From Oscillospiraceae bacterium (lineage in GTDB: Bacteria; Bacillota_A; Clostridia; Oscillospirales; Oscillospiraceae): a DNA stretch of 19,879 bases. The stretch lies in contig JAFQDR010000170.1 of NCBI GenBank assembly GCA_017415945.1, forward strand, positions 1 through 19,879. The letters run 5' to 3'. Both the position numbers and the translations under genes were made by a program. The notes under the pieces were generated by a model. It made no database searches. It had not been told where the DNA came from and saw nothing but the letters and a program-made list of their open reading frames with translations. Numbering within the stretch: the first letter of the stretch is position 1; the number at the start of each line of letters is the position of its first letter. This document shows, piece by piece, positions 13,692-19,879 of the stretch.

Positions 13692-14534
13692 TTATCTGCG
13701 AAACAGGTTCTTCAGATTTGGTGGCGTTTTGGGCTGCGGTTTTTCATAATGGAAGCCGCCTCTGGGCTGGGATGCGTCAAAACCGATGCAGGGGCGGTCC
13801 CCGTCGCCATCAAAGCAGTTTTCCGTGTCGGCGTGCCAACACACATCCCCTACCATCTTATACAGCTGTCCCTCGGAGGGGTACTCCCCTGCGGGGCGGA
13901 AGCCCTCCGCTCTCAGAAGCCTGCGGTATTCCAGCACCGCATTGTGGGCAGCTGTGGTATCACCTCCGAAGCCTGCTGAGAAAACGATGGCATGACCCAA
14001 GTCCTCCAAATTATATTCCCGACCGCCGCAGCTCCATTTGGGGAATTGGGGAAGCAGACTGTCCCATTGGGCGAGCTCCTCGTCATCTCTGCGTGCCTGC
14101 ATTTGTTCTTCACGCACAGCGGCGGGGAGCTTGGTGCCGCAGTCCTCGCAGAATCTGCTGCGCAGATCATTTTGCTTGCCGCATACGGGACACAGCGTGC
14201 CTTGTGCAATGGTCTCATCGGGGAGCTTGCCGCCGCAGTTAGGGCAAAAGCTCTTTTCGGCGGAAGCGGGCTGACCACATTTGGGGCAGAGCTTGGTGCT
14301 TCGGCTTATTTTGTCGGCATAGCTGCCCATGGTTTTTTCCAGACCGGATAGGGCATCTTCCAAATCTGCGGCATGCTGTCGTGCGCTTTGCATGGTGCCG
14401 CCTGTTTTGCGGTCAATGAATTCCATTGCTTTGCCTGTAAGCTCAGCAGCCTTTGGCTCTACGGCCTTTTCAATGGCATCGCCGATGCCTCGGCTGACGC
14501 CCTCACGAATGGCGTTTTTCAAAAATCGTTTCAT
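13692..14534 (-). CDS. Double zinc-ribbon protein of unknown function
   Basis: A 280-residue soluble protein. Residues 1-80 are helical and charged (AIREGVSRGIGDAIEKAVEP), then come two CX2C-X10-CX2C zinc ribbons with cysteines at 83/86/97/100 and 115/118/129/132 (CPKCGQ, CPNCGG, CPVCGK, CEDCGT). A C-terminal domain of about 120 residues has no motif I recognise (EYNLEDLGHAIVFSAGF, YKMVGDVCWHADTENCFDG). The start at 14534 is set by AGGAGG seven bases upstream; the frame is open further but that stretch is a structured leader. The gene has its own promoter, an intrinsic terminator in its leader, and shares its final terminator with ABC-F. Double zinc ribbons occur in varied bacterial proteins, so a specific role is not claimed. 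Confidence 0.78.
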   Translation of the reverse strand: MKRFLKNAIREGVSRGIGDAIEKAVEPKAAELTGKAMEFIDRKTGGTMQSARQHAADLEDALSGLEKTMGSYADKISRSTKLCPKCGQPASAEKSFCPNCGGKLPDETIAQGTLCPVCGKQNDLRSRFCEDCGTKLPAAVREEQMQARRDDEELAQWDSLLPQFPKWSCGGREYNLEDLGHAIVFSAGFGGDTTAAHNAVLEYRRLLRAEGFRPAGEYPSEGQLYKMVGDVCWHADTENCFDGDGDRPCIGFDASQPRGGFHYEKPQPKTPPNLKNLFRR

Positions 14535-14569
14535 GGCGCTGTCCTCCTTTTGTTTATTTTCGATAATAT

Positions 14570-14606
14570 AAAAACGGCGGAAGGCTGTGGGTCGAGCCTT
14601 CCGCCG
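14570..14606 (-). terminator. Intrinsic terminator inside the zinc-ribbon gene leader (attenuator-like)
   Basis: CGGCGGAAGGCT (14575-14586) is the exact reverse complement of 14595-14606: a 12-pair stem with an 8-base loop. Read on the minus strand it is followed by TTTTT. It lies about 35 bases upstream of the zinc-ribbon start and about 65 bases after the predicted transcript start, so transcripts would stop before the gene unless anti-terminated. Confidence 0.8.
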
Positions 14607-14665
14607 CATCAAGAGTCGTAATGGCTCATTGTGTATGGTGGTAAATTCAGATGTGTTGTTATATA

Positions 14666-14705
14666 CCTTCATTTACATTATGAAGGGGCGCGGAATCTTT
14701 GTCAA
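14666..14705 (-). promoter_or_regulatory. Promoter of the zinc-ribbon gene with overlapping inverted repeat
   Basis: On the minus strand TTGACA (14700-14705), 17 bases, CATAAT (14677-14682). CCTTCAT (14666-14672) and ATGAAGG (14680-14686) form an inverted repeat that overlaps the -10 box, a possible operator. Predicted transcription starts near 14670. Confidence 0.72.
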
Positions 14706-14723
14706 TGGATACGATGAAAAATT

Positions 14724-14907
14724 CTGTAATGCAAATCGATTGTTAACAACTTATTACAGGGATATGAAGTGTTTCGTCGATTTTACAACCTTAAAAAATT
14801 GTTAAAAAGGATTAAATTGGAAGAATTTACGAGATTTGGGATTTAATTTATGCGACAATTTGTCGGTTTAAAGTGATTGCATTGTGCATATTTGACGAAA
14901 ATGCAAT
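14724..14907. promoter_or_regulatory. Palindrome-rich control region upstream of the TRAP operon
   Basis: This AT-rich, gene-free stretch holds several symmetric sites: CTGTAAT/ATTACAG arms (14724-14730/14753-14759) enclosing the palindrome TTGTTAACAA (14740-14749); CGACAATTTGTCG (14853-14865); and ATTGCATT/AATGCAAT (14876-14883/14900-14907). The last is about 27 bases before the -35 box, a usual activator position. TTGTTAACAA resembles half of a Rex-type site. The regulators are unknown. Confidence 0.45.
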
Positions 14908-14933
14908 GAAACATTTAACAGGTTGTATTTTCA

Positions 14934-14962
14934 TTGACAGTTTGCGCTTTTTTCTGTACAAT
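14934..14962 (+). promoter_or_regulatory. Strong sigma-A promoter of the TRAP operon
   Basis: TTGACA (14934-14939), 17 bases, TACAAT (14957-14962), 11 of 12 consensus positions. Transcription should begin near 14969, leaving an unusually long leader of about 225 bases before dctP. Confidence 0.9.
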
Positions 14963-15071
14963 AACAACGATGTAAACTTTTTGTGAAGATAATATGAATT
15001 ATGTTTGACACAAAAAGGGAAAAACAAATTTATTACCCGAAATCGGATCCGAAATAAGTCTGCTTTGGGGA

Positions 15072-15117
15072 AACGGCACGGGCCCGTGCCGTTCTTCATC
15101 CAATATTGGATGAAGAA
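15072..15117. repeat. Two abutting perfect palindromes in the dctP leader
   Basis: AACGGCACGGG plus its complement forms a 22-base perfect palindrome (15072-15093). It overlaps by two bases a second perfect palindrome of 26 bases (15092-15117; half-site TTCTTCATCCAAT). As RNA both fold into hairpins with small loops. There is no T tract, so they are not a terminator. They may stabilise the mRNA 5' end or bind a regulator. Confidence 0.75.
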
Positions 15118-15192
15118 TGGGTTTTGAGTACGTGTGGTTTCTTAAAAGAGATATTTGCGGATTGTGTCGGGAAAAAGAAGGAGCAAAAAATC

Positions 15193-16239
15193 ATGAAGAA
15201 GTTTCTCGCACTGATGCTGGCACTGATCATGTGTCTGTCTCTGGTTGCTTGCGGCGGCGGTTCCGACGATGCAGCTAACACCGATGACGGCGCAGAAGAT
15301 TTCCACATCGACATTAAGTTCTCCAACGTTTTCCAGCCTGAAGAAATGAACGGCAAGGCTTCCGAAATGCTGGCAGAAATGATCACCGAACGCACCGGCG
15401 GCGCTGTTACCGTTACCTACTACGGCCAGAACCAGCTGGACTGCTACGGCGACTCCGTTGCTCAGGCTAACATGGGCGCTAACTGGATGGGTCTGGAAGA
15501 ACCCTCCCTGTTCGCTGACTATGTTGGTGACTGCGCAGTTCTGATCGGGCCCATGCTGTACGCTTCCAACGAAGAATACAACTACGTTATGGACTCCGAC
15601 ATCGTTGCTGAAATCAAGGATCGTCTGGCTAACGACCACAACATTAAGATTCTGGACACCCACTACTCCTTTGGCTTCCGCTCCGTATGCACCAACAAGG
15701 TAGTTACCAAGCCCGAAGACCTGCACGGCATGGTTCTGCGTGCAACCTCCTCCGCTCTGTTTGCTAAGACTCTGGAATGCCTGGGCGCAACTCCTCAGGC
15801 TATGGGCTTCACCGAAGCTATCTCCGCAATGTCCAACGGCGTTGTTGAAGGCTACGAAGGCTCCGTTTCCACCCACAAGGACACCGGCGTTTATGAATTC
15901 ATCCACAACGTCGCTCTGACCAACCACCTGATCGCTACCCGCTGGCTGTTCATCTCCAACAACGTTTGGGAACAGATCCCCGCTGAATATCAGGAAATCA
16001 TTCTGGAATGCGCATACGAATGCGGCGTTTGGGAACAGAACGCAGTTGCTGACTCCGAAGCTGAAATGATCGCTTTCCTGGAAGAAAACGGCACCACCTA
16101 CAACGATGTTGATCTGGACGCTTTCACCGCTGCTTGCGAACCCGTTTATGACTGGATCGTTGAAGAATACGGCGCTGACCCCGAACTGCGCGGCAAGCTG
16201 GTTGCTCTGGTTCAGGAATACCGTGCAAACAACGGCTAA
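15193..16239 (+). CDS. dctP: TRAP transporter substrate-binding lipoprotein
   Basis: A 348-residue DctP-family solute-binding protein. MKKFLALMLALIMCLSLVAC is a lipoprotein signal with lipobox LVAC, cleaved before C20, so the mature protein is lipid-anchored outside the membrane, followed by a Gly/Asp-rich linker. R183 in GMVLRAT is the family's usual substrate-carboxylate contact; MSNGVVEGYEG and the WLFISNNVWEQIP segment also fit DctP proteins. AAGGAG stands nine bases before the ATG; an in-frame ATG at 15106 would fall in the palindromic leader and add no signal peptide. Glu is almost only GAA and the codon pattern matches the CoA-transferase and SDR 12 kb upstream, pointing to very high abundance, as expected for a binding protein. 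The substrate is probably an organic acid but cannot be named. Confidence 0.92.
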   Translation: MKKFLALMLALIMCLSLVACGGGSDDAANTDDGAEDFHIDIKFSNVFQPEEMNGKASEMLAEMITERTGGAVTVTYYGQNQLDCYGDSVAQANMGANWMGLEEPSLFADYVGDCAVLIGPMLYASNEEYNYVMDSDIVAEIKDRLANDHNIKILDTHYSFGFRSVCTNKVVTKPEDLHGMVLRATSSALFAKTLECLGATPQAMGFTEAISAMSNGVVEGYEGSVSTHKDTGVYEFIHNVALTNHLIATRWLFISNNVWEQIPAEYQEIILECAYECGVWEQNAVADSEAEMIAFLEENGTTYNDVDLDAFTAACEPVYDWIVEEYGADPELRGKLVALVQEYRANNG

Positions 16240-16286
16240 TTCTTGTGTAATCAAACACTGAATTGTTCTGTTAACTGAAACCACAT

Positions 16287-16414
16287 ACGGACTGCCCATT
16301 TCCATGGGTAGTCCGTGTTTGGATTATTATGCGCTGTAAAATCGGCGTAAAGATTTGCTTTCCGGCAGACAAGGGAGTGCATCTTGTCCATGTACGATGC
16401 ATTGCCTTGTCTGC
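16287..16414 (+). terminator. Two stem-loops between dctP and dctQ (partial termination or mRNA processing)
   Basis: The first stem is 16287-16299 paired with 16304-16316 (13 pairs, one G-T), followed by GTTTGG, a weak T tract. The second is 16365-16383 paired with 16396-16414, 19 positions with one mismatch and one G-T, around a 12-base loop. I see no new promoter in this 223-base gap. Such structures usually keep binding-protein mRNA more abundant than that of the membrane subunits. Confidence 0.65.
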
Positions 16415-16462
16415 TTCGGAGAGCGTTGACGTGTTGAAATACATACTGATTTGGAGAGATTT

Positions 16463-16972
16463 ATGAACAACAAAATCACCCTGAAGGGGATCGTTCTGAA
16501 TCTGGATGCGATTATTACCTGTGTGACCTTGTCCCTGTGTACCATTTTGGTCAACGCAAACATTTTCACCCGCTACATTTTCAGTACCCCCATCTACTGG
16601 GCAGAAGAAGTGGCAACTTCTCTGTTCATCTGGACCGTTTTTATCGGCTCCGCTTATGCATACCGCACCAAGGCCCACTTGGGCGTGGATATTCTGGTTA
16701 AGCTTCTGCCTGAAAAGGCAAAGAAGGGCGTTATTCTGGTAATCCATATCATTGAGATCGCTGTTCTGCTGATGCTGACCTATGTTTCCGCACAGTACGT
16801 ACAGAATTCCTGGCACCGTGTCACCGACGTTCTGATGATGCCTCGCTGGTACTTCTCCATCGCGGTTCCCATTGGCTTCGGCTGGTCTCTGCTGTACGCA
16901 ATTTATTACTTTATTATGGATCTGCTTGGAAAGGGAAAGGAGGAAGAATCTCATGACACTGGAGTTTATTGA
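16463..16972 (+). CDS. dctQ: TRAP transporter small membrane subunit
   Basis: A 169-residue DctQ-family protein with four membrane helices, the small partner of the TRAP symporter. The family signature is clear: TRYIFSTPIYWAEE (W46, E48, E49) and YRTKAHLGVDIL (R68, H72). GGAGAG precedes the chosen ATG by four to five bases; a TTG twelve bases upstream is in frame but overlaps that ribosome site. The gene overlaps dctM by 20 bases, so the two membrane subunits are translationally coupled, while dctP lies 223 bases upstream behind stem-loops. Codon bias is milder than in dctP. Confidence 0.92.
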   Translation: MNNKITLKGIVLNLDAIITCVTLSLCTILVNANIFTRYIFSTPIYWAEEVATSLFIWTVFIGSAYAYRTKAHLGVDILVKLLPEKAKKGVILVIHIIEIAVLLMLTYVSAQYVQNSWHRVTDVLMMPRWYFSIAVPIGFGWSLLYAIYYFIMDLLGKGKEEESHDTGVY

Positions 16973-18266
16973 TCTCGTTCCCATTATCCTGGTATTCATC
17001 CTCTATTTTGCGGGTCTGCCCATCGTTTACTCCCTGTTTGGCGGCGCATTCTTCTATTTCCTGTTTATTGACACCACCACCCAGCCCTATATGGTCATGA
17101 TGAAGGTCATGAACTCTACGGCGTCCTATTCACTGCGGGCCATTCCCTTCTTCGTTATGTCCGGTTCCATTATGAACTATGGCGGCATAGCGGATAAACT
17201 AATGGACTTTGCGGAAATCATTACGGGCCATATGCGCGGCGGTCTGGCACAGGTCAACGTAGTTCTGTCCATGCTCATGGGCGGCTGCTCCGGCTCCGCA
17301 AACGCTGACTGCGCAATGCAGTCCAAGATGCTGGTTCCCGAAATGGAAAAGCGCGGCTACTCCAAGGCATTCTCCGCTGCCATTACCGCAGCATCCTCTG
17401 CCGCTACTCCCGTTATTCCTCCCGGGGTCAACCTGATCGTTTACGCTGTTATCGCACAGTGCTCTCTGGCTCGTGTGTTCGCAGCCGGCTACATCCCCGG
17501 CTTCCTGATGTCCGGTGCAATGATGATCGTGGTTGCCATCATCGCTAAGAAGCGCAATTATCCCCGTACCCGCGAAAAGCTGCCTCCCGCAAAGGAGATT
17601 CTGAAGCAGGCATTCATTTCCTTCTGGGGTCTGTTCTTCCCCTTCGGCATTATTCTGGGTATGCGCTTCGGTCTGTTTACCCCCTCTGAAGGCGGTGCAT
17701 TTGCGGTTGTTTACTGCATCATCGTCGGTAAGTTCATTTACAAGAAGCTGTCCTTCCGCCGCGACATGATCCCCATTTTGATGGACTCCGTTGCCGGTAC
17801 TTCCTCCGTTGTTTTGATCATGGTTGCCGCAAACGTGTTTGGCTACTACATGACCTGGATCAACCTGCCTAAGATCGTTGCTACCGCAGTTCTGGGTGTG
17901 ACCCAGAATAAGTGGGTATTTCTGATGATCTGCAACGTTATCCTGCTGATTATGGGTATGTTCCTGGAAGGCGGCGCGGCTCTGATGATTATTACTCCTC
18001 TGTTGCTGCCCGTTGCTAAGCAGCTGGGTGTTGACGTTATCCACTTCGGTCTGGTCGCCATTGTCAATATTATGATCGGCGGTCTGACGCCTCCCTTCGG
18101 CTCCATGATGTTTACTACCTGTGGTATTACCAAGTGTACCATCGGTGAGTTCCTGAAGGAAGTTTGGCCCTTTATTTTGTGTCTGCTGGCGGTTTTGCTG
18201 CTGTGCACCTTCGTGCCCGGCATTGTAACCTTCTTGCCTAACCTGATTTACGGCACAATGGGCTAA
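16953..18266 (+). CDS. dctM: TRAP transporter large membrane subunit
   Basis: A 437-residue DctM-family protein, the cation-coupled permease of the TRAP system, with about twelve hydrophobic segments; length fits the family (about 425-440). Visible family features are LPIVYSLFGGAFFYFL, IPFFVMSGSIMNYGG, MGGCSGSANADCAM and TPVIPPGVNLIVYA, FTPSEGGAFAVVY and GLTPPFGSMMFTTCG. The start at 16953 is set by AAAGGAGG nine bases upstream; the frame is open further into dctQ but lacks a better site. It overlaps the end of dctQ by 20 bases and is followed by a strong terminator, so it closes the operon. It acts in the cytoplasmic membrane with DctQ and the lipid-anchored DctP to import a substrate driven by an ion gradient. 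Confidence 0.94.
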   Translation: MTLEFIDLVPIILVFILYFAGLPIVYSLFGGAFFYFLFIDTTTQPYMVMMKVMNSTASYSLRAIPFFVMSGSIMNYGGIADKLMDFAEIITGHMRGGLAQVNVVLSMLMGGCSGSANADCAMQSKMLVPEMEKRGYSKAFSAAITAASSAATPVIPPGVNLIVYAVIAQCSLARVFAAGYIPGFLMSGAMMIVVAIIAKKRNYPRTREKLPPAKEILKQAFISFWGLFFPFGIILGMRFGLFTPSEGGAFAVVYCIIVGKFIYKKLSFRRDMIPILMDSVAGTSSVVLIMVAANVFGYYMTWINLPKIVATAVLGVTQNKWVFLMICNVILLIMGMFLEGGAALMIITPLLLPVAKQLGVDVIHFGLVAIVNIMIGGLTPPFGSMMFTTCGITKCTIGEFLKEVWPFILCLLAVLLLCTFVPGIVTFLPNLIYGTMG

Positions 18267-18281
18267 GCTAACCCAAAAACT

Positions 18282-18318
18282 AAAAATTGAGAGGTTCCTG
18301 CGGAGCCTCTCAATTTTT
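18282..18318 (+). terminator. Intrinsic terminator of the TRAP operon
   Basis: AAAAATTGAGAGG (18282-18294) is the exact complement of CCTCTCAATTTTT (18306-18318), an 11-base loop with the T tract within the right arm. It lies 15 bases after the dctM stop. Confidence 0.92.
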
Positions 18319-18326
18319 CATCATCC

Positions 18327-18355
18327 TTTACATATCGTCTCAAACAATGTATACT
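18327..18355 (+). promoter_or_regulatory. Promoter of the YcxB-like/MgtC operon
   Basis: TTTACA (18327-18332), 17 bases, TATACT (18350-18355), each 5/6 to consensus. AGGAG at 18374-18378 and the ATG at 18385 follow closely. Confidence 0.8.
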
Positions 18356-18384
18356 GAGTATGACTTTGATATTAGGAGTAAGCT

Positions 18385-18960
18385 ATGGCAACCTATCGCG
18401 TAAAAATGCAGCACAGTGAGGATAGCTTTGTACGTCTGTCCCGCAAGCAATATGATCTGTTCTGTCAGTCCAATCGTTTTTTTCGCACTGTTATTTCGGT
18501 GGCGGCTATTTTTGCGGGGGTCTTGAATTTTGAACAGTGGTGGGGCATTGCGCTGACTGCCTACGGCTGTTATATGAGCACAAGTACCTACGCTCAGGCT
18601 AACCACACTGCGCACAAGCTGGCCGATCAAATCAGAGCTGCGGGTATGTCCTTCCCCGCTTCTGAATATGTTTTCAGAAAGAACTACATGGAGATCATTA
18701 CCCTGCCTGAACGCGAGGATGAGGAGCCTGTACATATGAAGTACAAGGATTTCGTGAAGTTTGCGGAGGATCGGGACTATTTTTATTTATTCCGTGATCA
18801 GTATGGCGGCTATATGATTCCCAAGGAACAGCTGAACGGTCAAATCGATCAGTTCCGTGGATTTTTGGAAAAGGCCACGGGGATGTTCTGTGAGGCAAAG
18901 ACCGCACCATGGGTAAAACTCATTCGAAGAATGAGTTCTCCCAACCGTAAGAGACGGTAA
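18385..18960 (+). CDS. YcxB-like membrane protein
   Basis: A 191-residue protein with two adjacent hydrophobic segments (about residues 34-48 and 52-66) and a C-terminal soluble domain of about 115 residues (YVFRKNYMEIITLP, MKYKDFVKFAEDRDYFYLF, GGYMIPKEQL), the layout of the YcxB family. It shares this plan, not close sequence, with the minus-strand gene at 3647. The tail is strongly basic (RRMSSPNRKRR). AGGAG lies six bases before the ATG. The MgtC-like gene starts 28 bases after its stop without a promoter between, so they form one operon; that pairing may hint at a membrane-stress or ion-homeostasis role, but no function is established. Confidence 0.72.
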   Translation: MATYRVKMQHSEDSFVRLSRKQYDLFCQSNRFFRTVISVAAIFAGVLNFEQWWGIALTAYGCYMSTSTYAQANHTAHKLADQIRAAGMSFPASEYVFRKNYMEIITLPEREDEEPVHMKYKDFVKFAEDRDYFYLFRDQYGGYMIPKEQLNGQIDQFRGFLEKATGMFCEAKTAPWVKLIRRMSSPNRKRR

Positions 18961-18988
18961 AACAATTGTTTGGAAAGGAGCGTCTGCG

Positions 18989-19708
18989 ATGGATGAGATT
19001 CTACTCTATTTAAGAGAATTTAATTTTGCTTCGGTTACAGCTCGTTTGATATTCGCTATGCTGTTTGGCGGTATGCTCGGGATGAACCGTGCGAAAAAAA
19101 GACGTGCAGCCGGCTTTAGAACCTATATGCTGGTGTGCCTTGGTGCGACTCTTGCCATGCTGCTGGGGCAGTATGAGACAGATCTTTTGATGCTGCATTG
19201 GGGCAATGTCATAGATCCCGCAGGCAATCGCGTGGATGTGGTTCGATTCGGGGCTCAGGTCATCAACGGCATTGGTTTCTTGGGTGCAGGTACCGTGATC
19301 GTTACGGGTCGACAGGAGGTAAAGGGGCTGACTACCGCAGCCGGACTGTGGGCATCCGCCTGTGCGGGCTTGGCCATCGGCGCGGGCTTCTACGAGTGTG
19401 CTTTTGCCGCTTTGATTCTCATGTGGATCACAGTAAAGCTGCTGCCGGAGCTGGAAGACTATATCATTTCCAAATCCCGCTACATGAATCTCTATGTGGA
19501 ATTTAACAGCATGAACGCCATCGGCGAAATCATTGCTACATTCAAATCCATGAATGTGCATATTTACGACGTGGATATCAATCGAGGGGGACAGGGCCTC
19601 AATCCCGGCGCGGTTTTCTCCATTCATTTGGAGAATTGGAGACCTCACGCGGAAGTACTGGCCACGGTTTCCCATTTGGATAGCGTGACTATGATCAACG
19701 AAGTATAA
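18989..19708 (+). CDS. MgtC/SapB family membrane protein, copy 1
   Basis: A 239-residue MgtC/SapB-type protein. GGMLGMNRAKKRRAAGFRT (27-45), CLGATLAMLLG, INGIGFLGAGTVIV and KGLTTAAGLWASACAGLAIG are family landmarks over four to five membrane helices. The C-terminal part of about 85 residues (YVEFNSMNAIGEI, VHIYDVDI) looks like the ACT-like domain of longer family members. MgtC proteins aid growth under low magnesium or host stress in some pathogens; most homologs are uncharacterised. AAAGGAG lies eight bases before the ATG. In position 33-34 the usual Glu-Arg after GLG is Asn-Arg here, whereas the next gene has the standard GAER. The second copy follows after 12 bases, so they are translated together and may form a heteromer. 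Confidence 0.9.
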   Translation: MDEILLYLREFNFASVTARLIFAMLFGGMLGMNRAKKRRAAGFRTYMLVCLGATLAMLLGQYETDLLMLHWGNVIDPAGNRVDVVRFGAQVINGIGFLGAGTVIVTGRQEVKGLTTAAGLWASACAGLAIGAGFYECAFAALILMWITVKLLPELEDYIISKSRYMNLYVEFNSMNAIGEIIATFKSMNVHIYDVDINRGGQGLNPGAVFSIHLENWRPHAEVLATVSHLDSVTMINEV

Positions 19709-19720
19709 GGAGGTGCTCAT

Positions 19721-19879
19721 ATGCTGGAATTTTTGAATCCTCTCCGGGAAATTACCATATTTTCCGTTGCTCTGCGTATGACCCTTGCCGTACTGTGCGG
19801 CGGCATCATTGGTGCGGAGCGTGAGTTCAAGCGACGTCCCGCAGGCTTCCGAACCCATATTATTATTTGCTTGGGTGCC
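19721..19879 (+). CDS. MgtC/SapB family membrane protein, copy 2, 3' truncated by the window
   Basis: Only the first 53 codons are present and the frame is open to the window end. After a polar start (MLEFLNPLREIT), a membrane helix leads to GGIIGAEREFKRRPAGFRT and ICLGA, aligning directly with residues 27-52 of copy 1. AAGGAGG overlaps the stop codon of copy 1, so the two are translationally coupled. Copy 2 keeps the canonical GxER motif that copy 1 has altered. Confidence 0.88.
   Translation, partial: MLEFLNPLREITIFSVALRMTLAVLCGGIIGAEREFKRRPAGFRTHIIICLGA

Noticed and set aside
14840..15100. Small minus-strand frame upstream of dctP
   Set aside because: It overlaps the strong TRAP promoter and the palindromic leader and has no ribosome site or recognisable product.
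15142..16305. 387-codon open frame antisense to dctP
   Set aside because: A shadow of the biased dctP codons; it starts inside the intergenic hairpin.

Overview
The window looks like a chromosomal stretch from a gut-type clostridial Firmicute, most likely an Oscillospiraceae/Oscillospirales relative. The grounds are AGGAGG-type ribosome sites, sigma-A promoters with near-consensus boxes, many intrinsic terminators, and intergenic repeats of kinds I associate with that group (GTAGGGGCGGAT, GGGGACGGTT, the CTCCCCT/AGGGGAG hairpin and the CCTCATCCACCG element). The taxonomic call is inference. I see no rRNA, tRNA, CRISPR array, phage gene or transposase.

Layout. (1) 3-656: the 3' part of a YwaF/TMEM164-like membrane protein. 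(2) 918-3197: a CaiB/BaiF-type class III CoA-transferase followed by a short-chain dehydrogenase resembling clostridial 7-alpha-hydroxysteroid dehydrogenases; both have extreme, highly-expressed-type codon bias. (3) 3198-4355: a repeat-rich gap, a YcxB-like membrane protein on the minus strand, and a palindromic GGGGACGG element. (4) 4356-7417, minus strand: two tandem paralogous membrane-anchored leucine-rich-repeat proteins, each with a perfect TTGACA-N17-TATAAT promoter. (5) 7524-11727, plus strand: a flavodoxin-fold oxidoreductase, a pyruvate-kinase-like protein lacking the C-terminal domain, and a GH3 glycosidase with reversed domain order. (6) 11870-13636: an ABC-F ATPase sharing a bidirectional terminator with a convergent double-zinc-ribbon protein whose leader contains an intrinsic terminator (attenuator-like). 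(7) 14707-18318: a TRAP transporter operon (dctP-dctQ-dctM) behind a palindrome-rich control region, a strong promoter and a long structured leader. (8) 18385-19879: a YcxB-like protein and two tandem MgtC/SapB membrane proteins, the last cut by the window end.

How the genes may work together. The CoA-transferase, the SDR and the TRAP binding protein use nearly only GAA for Glu and share a codon pattern absent from the genes between them, so all three are probably abundant proteins. A plausible reading is high-flux use of an organic acid: TRAP import of a carboxylate, CoA transfer, and NADP-linked oxidation or reduction of a hydroxyl. The resemblance to bile-acid enzymes (BaiF-like plus 7-alpha-HSDH-like) is suggestive, but no other bai gene is present. 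The two LRR proteins, the PK-like/GH3 pair and the zinc-ribbon gene's leader are the other candidates for undescribed biology.
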